From: Lagopus muta
Lineage: Eukaryota > Chordata > Aves > Galliformes > Phasianidae
Length of the DNA: 64,000 nt
NCBI RefSeq assembly: GCF_023343835.1
Contig: NC_064437.1
Coordinates: forward strand, 3,548,001-3,612,000
Direction of reading: 5' to 3'
Position 1 is the first letter of the stretch, and every line of letters starts with the position of its first letter. The translations under genes were made by a program, and so were the position numbers. The notes under the pieces were generated by a model. The model was not told where the DNA came from and searched no databases. It saw only the letters and a program-made list of their open reading frames with translations. Positions 39,828-53,242 of this stretch are shown here, one piece after another.

Positions 39828-40772
39828 ATGAGTGCAAAGATGGAGCCTACTTTCTACGAGGATGCCCTGAACGCCAGCTTCGCGCCGCCGGAGAGCGGCG
39901 GCTATGGATATAATAACGCCAAGGTGCTGAAGCAGAGCATGACGCTGAACCTGTCCGACCCGGCCAGCAGCTTGAAGCCGCACCTGAGGAACAAGAACGC
40001 CGACATCCTCACCTCCCCAGACGTGGGGCTGCTGAAGTTGGCCTCCCCGGAGCTGGAGCGGCTCATCATCCAGTCCAGCAACGGGTTAATCACCACCACG
40101 CCGACCCCGACGCAGTTCCTCTGCCCCAAGAACGTTACCGACGAGCAAGAGGGCTTCGCCGAAGGCTTCGTGAGAGCGCTGGCGGAACTGCACAACCAGA
40201 ACACGCTGCCCAGCGTCACCTCGGCTGCCCAACCTGTCAGCGGTGGCATGGCACCTGTGTCCTCCATGGCCGGCGGCAGCAGCTTCAACACGAGTTTGCA
40301 CAGCGAGCCCCCGGTGTATGCCAATCTCAGCAACTTCAACCCCAACGCGCTCAACTCCGCACCCAACTACAACGCCAACGGCATGGGCTACGCGCCGCAG
40401 CATCACATAAACCCCCAGATGCCCGTGCAGCATCCCAGGCTTCAGGCTCTGAAAGAAGAGCCTCAGACTGTACCTGAAATGCCGGGGGAAACCCCTCCCC
40501 TGTCCCCTATTGACATGGAGTCGCAGGAGAGAATCAAAGCCGAGAGAAAACGCATGAGAAACAGAATTGCAGCGTCCAAATGCCGGAAAAGGAAGTTGGA
40601 AAGGATTGCCAGGTTGGAAGAAAAAGTGAAAACTTTGAAAGCCCAGAACTCAGAGCTGGCATCCACTGCCAACATGCTCAGAGAACAGGTTGCACAGCTT
40701 AAGCAGAAGGTCATGAACCATGTCAACAGCGGGTGCCAGCTAATGCTAACACAACAGTTGCAAACGTTTTGA
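39828..40772 (+). CDS. JUN: Transcription factor c-Jun (AP-1 subunit), intronless
   Basis: A single-exon 314-codon gene encoding c-Jun, the nuclear bZIP protein that pairs with Fos, ATF or Jun partners to bind AP-1 and CRE sites. Seen in the protein: the N-terminal delta/JNK-docking region (about residues 31-57, with [11 protein letters not shown]); the JNK target Ser63 and Ser73, each followed by Pro; Thr91 and Thr93 with TPTP; the [18 protein letters not shown] segment with Thr222 and Ser226 (equivalent to human Thr239 and Ser243); a basic region at 235-262 containing [13 protein letters not shown] with redox-sensitive Cys252; and a zipper with Leu263, 270, 277, 284 and 291. Human c-Jun has 331 residues; the 17-residue difference lies in the middle linker. 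The MSAK start is chosen by homology. An in-frame extension upstream lacks an ATG. Met5 (39,840) has the better initiation context. Regulated by AP-1 autoregulation at its promoter. Confidence 0.98.
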   Translation: MSAKMEPTFYEDALNASFAPPESGGYGYNNAKVLKQSMTLNLSDPASSLKPHLRNKNADILTSPDVGLLKLASPELERLIIQSSNGLITTTPTPTQFLCPKNVTDEQEGFAEGFVRALAELHNQNTLPSVTSAAQPVSGGMAPVSSMAGGSSFNTSLHSEPPVYANLSNFNPNALNSAPNYNANGMGYAPQHHINPQMPVQHPRLQALKEEPQTVPEMPGETPPLSPIDMESQERIKAERKRMRNRIAASKCRKRKLERIARLEEKVKTLKAQNSELASTANMLREQVAQLKQKVMNHVNSGCQLMLTQQLQTF

Positions 40773-41430
40773 AGAGACTGACTTAAATAGGAACTGTGAT
40801 GTTGTGGTATAACTAAACAACAAACCAAAAGCGGCGGCCGCGTAAAGCTCACGGTAAAAGCTGAGAGGCTGCGAGTCCTGCCTGCGTGCTGCAAAGCGCA
40901 TGTGTGGAAAGACTGGCGAGCCTTCAGCTTGAGTTGGTGAAGCAGCCAGCACCGCTCCGAGGAGTGCTGTTCCTGCTCTGATGAGGCGTCAGATCTTCGT
41001 TTAACATTGACCAAGACCTGCATGGACCTAACATTCGATGATCATTCAGTATTAAAGGTTAAACTGCAATAGAAACTGTAGATTGCTTTATGTAGTATTC
41101 CTTAAGAAAAAAAAAAAAGGCGGGAGGGAGGTTTGTGGGAGGCTGATAAACAAACAAGAACTGTTCTGCCTGCCTTCAAGTAAATGGTGTATGTACATAT
41201 CCTTTTTTATTTTATTTTATGAAAGTTGATTAATGTCAATAAACTACTTCATGACTTTGTAAGTTATTTTTATGTTGTTCATTTGGGTACTGCCCAGTAT
41301 TGTTTGTAAATAAGAGGCTTTTTTTTAGCACTCTGAGTTTACCATTTGTAATAAAGTATAATTTTTTTAATGTTTCTGTTTCTGGAAAAAAAAAAATCTA
41401 GAAGGTTCTATTATATTTAAGAAAAATAAA
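40773..41430 (+). other. JUN: JUN 3' UTR with three AATAAA signals
   Basis: Follows the JUN stop directly. AATAAA hexamers lie at 41,238-41,243, 41,350-41,355 and 41,425-41,430; the first two are the likely polyadenylation signals. The distal part is rich in T and A (TTTTTTATTTTATTTTATG near 41,203), in keeping with the AU-rich instability elements of immediate-early mRNAs. The true end cannot be fixed from sequence alone. Confidence 0.75.
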
Positions 41431-44198
41431 ATACTTAAAATGCATTTCCTCCTCACACTTTTTTCTTCTTATTATTATTATTTTTGCCAGTACGGGAGTT
41501 AGGAAAACGCCCTTTATGCTGAACTCTAAAGGGCAGGGATTATGTTAAACTCGCTCTGTAACTACAGGCATGTCCTGGAGAACGTGTGAGGAGGAGACGG
41601 AGGGGGGGGAAACCAGATCCTGAGCACTGAACAAACAGAACTTTTTGAGTTGTCTTGGAGTTGCAGTTGCTAACCTTAACCTGAGAGGAGTGCTTGTGTA
41701 TTGTGGCCCTGCTGGGGCAGCTGACTTCGGCTTTAGGCAGGCTTTAGATGGTAGGAAGCCTGTGTGTGAGACTGCTCTGCACTTGTAGCTGGCTGCCTGT
41801 GCTTTTGCATGCTTTTTATTAAGCTAATGCCCTCAAGCAGGATCAGGCGAGAGGCTGTTTGCTTTTCTTTTTAACAAAAGTGCTCTAGACTTCAAAAATA
41901 GAAATATTCACCTTCATTCCTGTGTGCTCTTTCCACAGTAAAAGGCAATCTCTGTTTATAGTTGTGAAAATGCTGTTGTCGGTGAGGAGAAAAAAGCAAC
42001 AAAAACAAAAAACTTGTTGTCTTTGAAATCCTTTCAGCTGTTACTGCAGGTTCTGTTTAGCAATAGGAAAACTGGGAAAACAATGTAGCAGGAAGTGAAA
42101 AGACATGATGGCAACTTTTCTGGTGCTTCCCATGTATTTTTAATATAATCTTGTTTCTTAGTGCAACAATGTAAACATCTACCTTAGAGGCATGCTACTC
42201 AACTGGTGGGGGGAATGATTTTGATGCCACGCTTTCCAACATGCGGCACCCAATTCATTTGCTTCAATAGCTACAAATCTGAGGAGAGAACAGATGTTCT
42301 GTTTGATGCTGATGGCCAAACAGCAAAGAGCAGAAGCAGAAAATACTACAGACTAATTACTAGTAAAGTAATGTTATTAAGTTTTTTAGACAACCCTAAT
42401 CCATATTCTAAGGAAAAAAAAATGTTTATCTGCGGTGACAGCCATGTGTAAGGTTGCATCACAGACTGCTGAGAGCAGACCACTTACTGTCAGCATAGAG
42501 ATACCCTGAAACTTCCAACTGATGTGCATCCAAACATCAGTTCCTCACAGGAAGCACGGAATTATCTTTCTTTTGACTTTTTTTTCTTCTGCCCAAATTG
42601 TATGGAGTTAATGGTAAGGGTTGTTTTAATGGGTAGAATGTGATATTGTGGCAGTATCCTACATCGTAACCCAAGCGTGGGGGCCAGCACTGTTTAGATG
42701 CTGTTTGCTGCTGTCACAGGAATGCTCTTGTAACAACACCAACCAAACAAAGGGTTACTAGGAGGATACTGTAGTTTGCCAAGAGCACATTTTGCTGATG
42801 TCAGCAACCCGGAAGGTAAGTTGATTTTGACCATATGTAGGAATAGACAGCAGAGGGATAATGCACAGCACTGCTGGGTGTGGTTTTACAGGGATTTAAG
42901 CAAGTGCCAACTAGCAAAATAAGCAGGGCAAGGAGATTAATTACCTGCAAAGGTGCCTGTTCAACTCTCCATAGTGCTGGGTTATGGAATAGATGTTACT
43001 AGCAAGCATTTTGCTTAATCACCTAATTACGCAAAAAATAAATACATTATATAAAATACTATGTTAATTAAATACAGCTGAGTGACAGTCTGCTCCACCC
43101 TATCCTTCTACGCGCACACAGGCACTTAGCACCGCAGTTAGAAGTTTTCTCTCTCCAGTTCCACATTCTGAAGCACTGGCAAAAAAAGTTACTGAGTAGC
43201 AGTGCTGCTGGTTCGGCAGACACGGAATTACCTGCCCAGGCCCAGCCCAGGAGGTGCTGTGGTATTCAGTGCCAGTCACACAGGTTCACAAGGAGACAGG
43301 GAGGACGTAGCATGAATCCTTTCCTATATCCCATGTCTGAAGATCGAGCCTGACGTGGGGCAAAGTAAGTTTACATTACCCCCACCTCCGTCTGTTTTGT
43401 AAACAGTGTGGTGGGATGTGAGCCTGTTTCTGTCTGGTGCACTTCAGAACAGATTAAAGCCCAGCACTCCTAGTGTATTACCAGATCACTTGGTGATCAA
43501 TAAGCATGACTGTACTGAAAGACATGCATGCGTTTATATGTGGTGAAATGCAAAGTTTTCACACCTACTTAACTTGAGATTAAAATTGCCTAATGCGTTG
43601 TGTGCCTTACTTCTATAAGGAAAAGTCCATTTTCTTTGAGATTTAGAAACTCTTTTTGTTGCCCCAGCTGTACTCACAAGGGAATATTTTGCAAATAACA
43701 GCATTGTGAGCATGTATTTTGTTTGGCTGTGAGTGCTGTCAGCGGATTCAGGAAGTGAAGTCAGAAAAAGGCAGGGTTTCAAACAGGGCAGGCTACACCG
43801 AAATGCCTAGGCAAAGAGCCTCTAATCAGAACAACATGTTTGGGCTACAGAAATATTAATTAGAACTTGGGTCTGCACAAAAACAACCAACTCCTCACAC
43901 TTCTATCCCATGAACTGAAGTGAGCTGCGAGGAGGACAGAATAATTCTAAATCCAAAGTACTTGTCACTACAGAAACAATAGTAACCATCCAACTTATTC
44001 CAGTGGAGAAGTGTTAGATGCCAGCCAGATTTAATGTCAGAGCATTGTAGCAGTTATTGACATAGTCCTTCATCCTTGAGTCGCTCAATTCTCCGCAGGT
44101 CAAAAAATACTGACCTCAAAATACAGCACTTCAGTACCAGTGTGCATTCAGGCAGTGTGTCCCCACTTAATGATGAAGATGAGATGAGATGCCATAAT

Positions 44199-44218
44199 TT
44201 CCTATAGAATTATAGGAA
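44199..44218. repeat. Small perfect hairpin (8-bp stem, 4-base loop)
   Basis: TTCCTATA pairs with TATAGGAA across GAAT. A short AT-rich inverted repeat with no known role; it could be chance. Confidence 0.7.
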
Positions 44219-44234
44219 CCCGCCAAGACGCACA

Positions 44235-44279
44235 GCCATCACTGTTCCTATTCACTAATAACCTGCCATCACTATTCCT
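44235..44279. repeat. Imperfect direct repeat, 15-mer with period 30
   Basis: GCCATCACTGTTCCT (44,235-44,249) recurs as GCCATCACTATTCCT (44,265-44,279) with one mismatch. A small local duplication. Confidence 0.75.
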
Positions 44280-47200
44280 CTAAACCTGTGTGGAAACCAG
44301 ACTGACAGTTTTGTCTTATGCAGAAGCCTAAGGAATCCATTAAGATAATTGTTTTCTGAAAAAGTAAATAAGCCTTTCAATAAAGTACATTGCTGCATAT
44401 GCATTAATGATCTTATCCTCCCAGCAGCGGAGGAAGCAGAGAATCTAATTTGCAGGCAGCCGGGTTAGTTGTACAGCAGGCTTACATCGCTTATCTAGCA
44501 TCGTGCAGCACATGCAGAGGCTGCACAGTGCAGTGTGAAGCCTGAACCAGCAGCAGAACTGGAAGGTGTGTCCAGCTGGATCAGCACAGCACTCTGCCCA
44601 CTGAATAACCTGAGCCAGGCTGCAGGTTTATTAGCTGGGCAGCATTAATGAGCAGCCTGCGGAGGCGGGTGGACCGGCTCAGGCCAGAGCAAGCTTGGGC
44701 ATCCTGGAGTAGTTACAGCATGGAGCGAGGTGTCCCACGGCCAGAAGTACATGGCAGAGCTGAAAAACCAGAACATTTATCTTTGATACCAAGGTGAATG
44801 CCTTCCCTGCTTTTCATCTCTTCCTTCCTATCCCCAAGACAGGTATAAAACAGCGTAGATTTACCAACAACTAGAAATTAAACCAGTTCAGGCAAAGTTT
44901 CTCTATTAAAAAAAGTTACAAACAACATAAGTGAATGCAAAATGCTGCTAATGAACAGATGGACAGTAAGGAATAATATTTGAAATTATTGTGTACACAA
45001 ATCCATTATGAAACAGAATACGTCTTATTAACATCAGCTATGGGACAGGGAGAGGGAAGATGGTATTCGTGTTCCAGCTGAAGAAAAGGAAAATGTAGGT
45101 GGGTCGCATTGTGGGAAGGTGATCATTCCAGAGATGTGCTCTTGTTTCTACAAACTGCATGCACTGCCAACAGCACTGCCTGCCCCCGAGGGTGGAGGCC
45201 ATCCCAATTCCACACGTACGTATTATTGCTGACATCGACATCACAATATATTCTCGGAGCAGAGCTGGTGCTTCTTACAAAGAGAACTTGTAAGAAGTCA
45301 TCGCCTCAGTTACCATGATAGCCTCTGATTACCTATGCACACCTGGGCTCTCTTTTCCAGTTTCACACATTACTCTTTGCAGTACAATTTTTGTTAAGGA
45401 ATGATGGCACTACATAAATCAAACTAGGTCCCTTAAGTATTCCAAATACTAGAAAACAGTCGCAGTGGGAAAACAGAGCTTTTTAAAAAGTTAACTGAAT
45501 ATTCAAAACAATGATGACTTTCTTAGCCATAGAGTAACAGCAGACACTGGGCAGGAAACTAATTAAAGAAAATGAGTGAAGAAAGTAACCTACTATTGAA
45601 GTCTTAAGGCAGAATTGAGTAGGTTCTGACCTGACGTGATTAATCCAAATCTACACAAAAATACCTCAGAACTAACTGTGGATGAGAGCAGAGGAAGAAT
45701 TAACATTTATCTTCCTCTGTCCCACAGTTATTTTGTGTTTCGAGCCTTGAATTCTCCAGGCAATTTTTATGTTAATTCCATAAACAAAAGGACCAAAAAT
45801 TTGCTAGAAACTCCTTCAAACTGACCTTTCTTCTTTATTCTCTTTCAAATTTAAAAGAATTCCTGTGAAATTGCAGCACAATAACACCAAAGATGTGGGA
45901 AATGAGACGCAATTCCAGCAGATGGAGCTCAAAAGCAAACAGTGCTGGAACGCACTGCACGGAGGCTTGCAGCACGAGCTTTTGTGTAAATGGTGGAGCA
46001 GCCAGAGAAGACTTCAGGTGAAACCTGCAATCATGCAAACCTTCTCAGATCGATGCATTTTAGCTGCTTCACTTAGATCTTGAAGCAACCACTGCAAGTA
46101 GTGGGAGATCCTGCATCATTGTGACCACAGAATAACCCCAGCTATTTCAGAGGACACTACGGTTCAAAACCCAGCATCTACGAGCTTTGAATTTGCATCC
46201 AGGATGCCAAACTAATGAGGATGAGGACTGTTACTGTGCTTCCTGTGTCTCAGCTAAGGCATGAAAACATGCACGATGTAGTTATCTACTGAATGTTGCC
46301 ATTCAAACTCACACAGCGATGCAGGTAGCAGCCACACTGAAAAGAAGTGACTTCTCCACTAGAAGGATTAGCAGGAGGTTGAAAAGTGCAGCCCTGCACT
46401 ACAGAAGTTAGAGATTACCTGGAGAAACTTCTCTAAGTTTCTGACCTCTGTGTGACCACAAATCAAAGCACTTTGGCAGCTTTTGAATGAAAAGCTCATT
46501 TTTGTTTCTGTCCAAAAGTAGTTTTGGAACTTTTAACACTAGTAAAAATTGCAAGCTGCTGCTCTCCCTGTACAAACTCTGGTTGTTTTGTTTTTACCTT
46601 CAGAAGTGAAATAAGGAAAGTTCCTCTTGAAACAAAGCCATAGCACTTCAAAGGTATGGGTCAGGATTTATTCAGTTTAACTTCTGACAGTGAGTTTTCT
46701 AGGTTAGGAGACACCAGGAGCTCTCTTTGGACTTAACAGAGTCCAACAGTGCATACATCTTCAGAGAGTGAGCTGGGTACATGAAGTAGCAAGCTGGGAG
46801 TACCCACAACTCAGCTGTCTGGTTCTTTAACTGAAAGGCTTTTGGTCAGATAGGACAAAACCTGGGTCTGATTTACCTGATTAGAAAAAGGAGGCCTTTC
46901 CTTCTTCTGAACAGAAAAGTTCATAACCATCATGTGGTAATGACAAATGAATTTCTGTACACAAAACGCTATTCTACTGCATCACACACCAAAAGTACAC
47001 CATTTTCCCCATCTAGAAACAGCAAGGTGTCCCTTTACCATTCAAAACATTAACCGTTCAAAACTCCTTACAAGAAGTAATTAACAACAAGATTCATTAC
47101 AAACCCTCCCTTGGTATGTCTGGGCCTCAGTCAAGATATGATCCTTATCACACTGAATAAACACATAGAGTCTGACCCAAATACCTAAAGGGGAGAAAAG

Positions 47201-47340
47201 GAAACGTAATTCTCAAGGCCAAATGCATCTCTTGTTTGGATCTGCTGTCAAACAGATTGCCAGCTCTCCTTGTTTTCTGATTGAAGGAGACAATTTCTAA
47301 ATATGAATATTCAAGTTATTTAACAAAGTACTTTTATCCA

Positions 47341-47360
47341 CAAAAACAAACAAACAAAAC
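47341..47360. repeat. (CAAA)n simple repeat
   Basis: About four CAAA-type units in a row. No function is apparent. Confidence 0.8.
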
Positions 47361-49780
47361 TATACAAGGCTATACATGAAGCATAGCTGGCTTTGGTACA
47401 AGAGTTTACAGTTAGCTTGCAACAAGGTCGTTGACCAGAGCAAACCCTTGGCAAGTTAAAAGCAAAGTTTCCTTCTTTAGATGACAGAAAATAAACAGAA
47501 TTCAGTGGTCTTGGTCCAGTTTCCTTCTCCTTTAAGCAGAGATTTTCTAACCCATATCTTTCCAGTGCAGCCCTGCAGGAAGCAGTACATCTTTATCTAA
47601 CTTCCCACCACATTGGTTCTCAAGGCTGTGAAAAATGGACCACCATTCAACTATGCAGATTCAGCTGGGCTTGTAATATTCCAGCTTGGTTAGAGACTTG
47701 TGAATTATATTTGCCACTCGTGCCCTCCCCAGTGCAGCTAAGTGTGGCATATTAAGGGAAGTGCCCCTGACTGAGCTTCACCACTATGTATAGCTGTTAC
47801 TTCCACGTACTTTTGCAAAAGTAACAATAAGGTTGCCTGCTTTGGCTCTTTTCTTCCCAAGGTAACGACGGACAGTTACCAAAAACTAGCCCAAATCCAA
47901 AAGATGCTGGGTAGAAATAGCAGCTCTGGAAATCAGACCACTGATAAATACTGTGAAGAAAGCATGTTTTAAAAATCATACTCTCTTCTTGTTTGAGAAA
48001 CAGGGATCGCTGGCAACCTCCAAACTACCAGGGATTGAGACAGAACTCTTTAATTCATTCTTCCCAACTTCAATTATGCTGCAAAAATGCCCAGGCACAT
48101 CTTGCACCAGTTTTATAACTTAATTTTCATTCACGCTTTTGGTTAAACAAGCTCAACTTCCCATATGGACAAAGCTATAAAACGTGGTTTGACTTTCACA
48201 GGGAACAATTTTCCTGCACCCATTAACTTGACTTGGGAACTGAGTCCTTAGTATACCTGCTTATGAAACTGCTTTTTGTGAGATGACTAACTTTGTGCAT
48301 ATATATTTAAAATTATTTAAGAGGGCAGTGAGGTTATTATTCTAAGTCTTATAAATGGAATTCCTTGCACATGCTCCTGATGTTGGCTTCCATGCCTGTT
48401 TTGAATTTACTTACAAAATGTATCAGCACACCCAAAACTTGTTACAAGCCATTTCCCCGGCCCCCTCTGTTGGCTGTTTTATCATTCTTACATGCAGAAA
48501 TTGCTTCTGTGTTTTTCACTGCACAGGAAATGCCAGACTGGCAATATGAGAAAGGCTTGCTTTTTAGCTTAATGTCAATTGTTCTTTCTTCCACGGTTAC
48601 GTGCCTGTGGGCTGGATGTGGCATCTGGGTTCATGGAATGCTCTTACTCTCAGCATGTATGGTATCTACTTGCAAAGCCAGTTACTTCTCCAATCCAACT
48701 GCAAAAGGTAACAATGACAAAATAAAATGACAAAAGGAATAACATAATGAGCTCAGGGAATGGAAGATGTAACGCAGTTACTCTTTTTCTGTTAGAAACA
48801 GCTCAATCCCTAAATCTGCTGCAAATTAAGAACATATGCATCTCAGTTTAGGAACAGTAATGCCTGGTTTTCTGTGGTCTTTCTTATGGCATTCTCTCCT
48901 GAAATTTAGTTATAAGTGTTTTGACAGGTCTGCAGTCTGATCTAAGAAGCAAAAGCTAATGTTATCCCCTTTGGGAGTGCACTGTGCAGTGCAGCCACAG
49001 AAGTGCAGGCCTGCCAACCTGTGAGAAGCATAGCATTGCTGTCTTTGTCCTTTAGGAGAGTCTAACTTCTGTAATAGCAGTATGATCAAAGGGCACTCAG
49101 ATGAAATAAAACTCCTTGTCCTGTACCACTGTGTAGAAACAGGAACAACCAAGATCAAGCAATTAACACTCAAAAATAGAAGCAAATTCCTCACTGTTTC
49201 TAAAGTTGAGCTGATATAATGTCAGACAATATCACTGCAAGAGGTGAAAGCAGAAGGTCTCCACGTAGCCGTAAAAATGGTCACTTTCACAACACAACAA
49301 AAAATGAGAGTTTATAGTGCTGAAACCCCCAAATACATTAAAGGCTGTTTAAATTAATGAGAAGAGTCAGAACAGAAGCAAACTCCCTGAGTACTTTAAT
49401 ACCTTCTCATTTCTTTGTCAGTCATCAGTATTTGCCTACTCTAAAGCCTATAAATGATTATATACTCAAATATATTTTGATTCATTAATTAAAATAAATT
49501 AAGCTATGTTTAAACATTGCTATACTTTGATCTAAAACTGGAGAACTATGAAAGGCTTCTCAGCACTACAAAAAACCTGATTCTTTCAGTTCATTTGCCT
49601 AATATACGTTTGCCATGCCTAAAGTCACGAGCCTCATCCTAATCTTGAACGCTGGCATTATTTGATACTTCAGAGAGGAATCCCAGAGTGTGAAGCCTGG
49701 ATTCTTAATTGAAGCCAGCTGTTACACAATAACTCAACATGTGTGGGATTTTCCCACTCAGTGAAAATGAAAACTGGAAG

Positions 49781-49837
49781 GTTTTTTTGTTTTTCTTTTT
49801 TTTTGGGGGGGGGGGTTGTTGTTTGTTTGTTTTTTAA
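49781..49837. repeat. Low-complexity T-rich / G11 / (GTTT)n block
   Basis: A T-rich stretch leads into 11 consecutive G (49,805-49,815), then GTTT units. Such abutting homopolymers are prone to length change and to sequencing error. Confidence 0.9.
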
Positions 49838-51224
49838 TAGGAGATTAAACATCCATTGTGGGATGGCTTCTTCTAAATGAAGGCACAGAAACGATCACAT
49901 TGGGATCCCTCAGTAATGTGAAGATGATGCCATGCCACATAGCTGCATTTGTTATTTCATGCCTTGTCCATGTTATGGCTTAGCTTACAAAGGGATGCTG
50001 CCTTTTCTAGCTTTCCATCTCACTGAACTATACACTTTGCTTGAAGCTGACAGTGTGCAAGTCAATGTTTGTCCTTCCAGCATCACGGTGAAACCCTGTT
50101 CCTTAATCTGTAAGATGTGCTGCTACTGAAGCTCTGGTCCAGGGGCAGAGGGCTGTGGAAGGTAAAGGGTTAAGCAGCAGACTGCCCAGCAGAGCTGTTT
50201 GGCTTAGTGGGCTTCTGTGAAAACAAACCTTGCACCAAACATTTTTAAATACTTATACTGCATATAACATTTTATGTCATATATTGGTATGATAACAAGC
50301 TATATGTGGGCAATTATGAGGAAATTGTACATCCTGCTATTAGAAGCAGGTTCCCTAATATCCAATAGAATATTCTAAAGCATATTTATTTCCTTCTGAA
50401 TACCATGCACTGAAGGGCATTGGGGGTGGGAGAGGTGTATACATATATTTACACATCTACGAAATCCTACCAATACATTATTAAAACACAGAACAAAAAA
50501 TAGCACTGAAATATATAGATTTCCAACACTATTTTGATCACAAAAAGACAGGAAATGGGCTCCAGAAGAAAAGCTCTGTTCTACCAGATGGTAGATAAAG
50601 GGTTAAAACAAGCACTTAAAAGTAACAGAAAGTTTTCCTGTAAACTCCTTCTATGGTGTGATCCAGGGGAAGGTCCAACTTAAGTGCTGGATGTTCATAC
50701 AGGATTTCCTATGACTAATGCTGTCAGCATTCAAAACTTTTAATTTAAAATGTGGGCGTTCTACACAGATAGGAAATTTACCATTTACAATTTCTTACTT
50801 GAAAATGAATGAAAACGACTCTGATTTTCAGATTCATTCTCCGTACGTGGAATGGCAGCAGAAGAAAAGGAAGTCACTAAGTGGCATATGCTGGGACTGC
50901 CTGCCAAGCGTTTACACAAGTCCCTTCTATCTGGATGGGATCCACAGGAAGCTTGTACAGGAAGGACTTTTCCTTCCTTATTTTTGAAAAGCTTTGTTGG
51001 ATGGAAATTATGCCAGTGAGTAACAGAGGGGAAGGGGGGAGCAGACAACTATTCTGATGGGTCCGGTGCCAATCCTTGCAAAACTGAAAGTCATACTGAT
51101 GTAGCAGCAATGCAACCTGTTGGAAAAAACACAGGTCCCAATTCAAAACTCCTCCATTTGCCAGTATTTCTAGCAAATAGACTTTGTATATAGTCTTCAG
51201 AAAGCTTGCTCTGCATTCTCTCGT

Positions 51225-51250
51225 AAGATCTCATAATAAGATCTCATAAT
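51225..51250. repeat. 13-bp perfect tandem repeat
   Basis: AAGATCTCATAAT occurs twice in direct succession (51,225-51,237 and 51,238-51,250). A small perfect duplication. Confidence 0.93.
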
Positions 51251-53035
51251 CACATAACTCTCAGATAGGTTTAAAATAGGGGTATTTTATTGAATTACAC
51301 GTGAAATGAATATAGTTTGAGCTGTCACAACAATATCCCTTCCTTCATTTCTTAATGTCACACTGATCCTATTTTCACAGTGCTATATTAACACTTAGTT
51401 GAAACGAAGCTTTCCCTGCTCTTATGACACAAGGTAAAAATAAGGTTGATTATTCAGCTCTTCTCTTACTGTAGCTACTTCACTGTGCAAGAACTTCCTA
51501 GAAATCACTTTATGTTCCTTAATCTGAGTCTTTTAAAATCCCTGGGGGAAACATTACTGTTCTTTGCATATTATGGTATATACATATTGAGCCAAAGACT
51601 TCACTGGGAACCATGACAGCAGAAAACAGACCTACAGGTAGGCAATGGCTCCAGATACCACTTCAGCAACAGCTATGTCAGCTGACAGGAGTCCCAGCTT
51701 TATCCCTGAGAGTCCTGTAAGCCTAGAATGGCTATTTAGGTAAGGGAATAAGAACAAACAAACAAGCAAACAAAACCCCTTTCTCAGATAGGAAGCCCTT
51801 CTACTGCACAGCAAAGGAGGCAGAATTGTAAATAGGTGGATTTGATGACAGAAGAAAAATGGTTGAAGAGGAGTCTTTAGAAAGGTTTAATATAGCGTTC
51901 AAAGGAATAAGAGGGAAGTAGCACAGGGGACAATGGAAAACAACAGAAGTATTAGAAAGAATGATTGAAGAGTAAGCAGCTCTTGCAGAGGCTTTTGGTA
52001 GAGGTGTGCAATTTTCTCCAGCTGGACATTAGAACTAAACATTAAGAGCATGAAAGCTATTATTAAAAAAACAAAGAAGGATGCTGGCATAATGAGTCAA
52101 GCTTATGCTTTGTCCACACAGTAGCTCTGGCACAGGTAACAACCATCATCTGCTGTGAAAAAAAAAGTATTCCTAGAGGAAAGACAACCCATGCTGATAT
52201 GATTCTGTTGCTCTTGTGACCAAAGGAAACCTATTGGTACAGCAAACATTTCTGTGCTCACAGCAAGCACTACAGGAATAAGGAATAAGAAGCAGTTTAA
52301 GGAATGAGGAGAGGTCTGAAATGAAAGCTCTGGTTCAGATGAGAGTGTGTTTGATTTGCAAAATGATGGAAACTGAGGGGGCAGCTGGGTCATGCCTTTC
52401 CCCTGCTGGATGAATCACTCTTTGAATGGAAATTTGAGTAGGAAGACATAATGGCTTGGGAACAAAGAGCGCTGCCAGAATATCACAGGTGCAGCTGAAC
52501 AGAGAAGGATGTTTTGGGATATGCCAAGGGAAGCAAACGCCATGAATCTGGAGGAGTTGTCAGGCTTTTGTGATTTAGGGAGCTACCCAAATCAGCACAA
52601 GTGTTTCTCATGGAAGCAGACAGGAGGAAGGCTGAGGTCCTGATTCAGTGCAGCAATCAGACCCTTCATGTTTAAGCATAGTACTGAATTCAAAAAGAGA
52701 GGAACTGCTCATGTTTTACTAAGGCTCCTGGAACTCAAACTTACCCTCTGCTCAAGCACCTCTCCGTATTTAAATACAGACTTACACATTTTCTGAACTG
52801 AAGCTAAGAATACAGATGCTGGCACACAAGGAGACACAGCCAGGCTGATATCAACTTACTATTTCTCTAAATATAGAATTCTGGATCCAAAAAAGTATCA
52901 AAGACAAGAGAGTGACCTAGAGGATTCACAATGAATAACTCGGGGATCAGGGAATATAGGAACCATTTTCAAGGTTAACAGGAAAAGAGACAAGAATCAA
53001 AGCTAGAATATTAAGTTCTTTGAGTTCTTTGCTAT

Positions 53036-53242
53036 GAGAGGTGAGGTGCTGGAACAGCTGCCCAGAGAGGCTGTGGGTGCCCCGTCCATGCCTGGAGGTG
53101 TTCAAGGCCAGGTTGGATGGGGCCCTGGGCAGCCTGGGCTGGTATTAAAAGTGGAGGTTGGTGGCCCTGCGTGTGGCAGGGGGTTGGAAATTCGTGATCC
53201 TTGAGGTCCCTTCCAATCCAGGCCATTCTGTGATTCTGTGAT
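53036..53242 (+). mobile_element. CR1 LINE 3' end, truncated, sense on + strand
   Basis: A 5'-truncated CR1 3' end with GGTGAGGTGCTGGAACAGCT, CCTGGAGGTGTTCAAGGCCA, GGGGCCCTGGGCAGCC, TTGAGGTCCCTTCCAATCCA, ending CCATTCTGTGATTCTGTGAT. The copy near 59,393-59,575 is a relative in the opposite orientation. Confidence 0.93.

Larger units (their letters stand above)
38310..40300. promoter_or_regulatory. JUN: CpG island spanning JUN promoter, 5' UTR and coding start
   Basis: The sequence changes abruptly from AT-rich to very GC- and CpG-rich at about 38,310. It stays so through the JUN promoter and 5' UTR and into the coding region. Such an island is the normal promoter form for this broadly expressed gene. 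Long open frames on the - strand inside the island (for example 38,625-39,253) come from base composition and show no family similarity. Confidence 0.85.
41431..53035. other. Gene-free stretch downstream of JUN
   Basis: No credible gene. It holds an imperfect duplication at 44,235-44,279, a (CAAA)n run at 47,341-47,360, a T-rich/G11/(GTTT)n low-complexity block at 49,781-49,837 and a 13-bp tandem repeat at 51,225-51,250. All open frames are short and unrecognised. Confidence 0.6.

Noticed and set aside
40463..41023. 186-codon antisense frame across the 3' part of JUN, and 154- and 115-codon antisense frames further 5'
   Set aside because: They are shadows of the JUN coding sequence in other frames, with no independent similarity or promoter.
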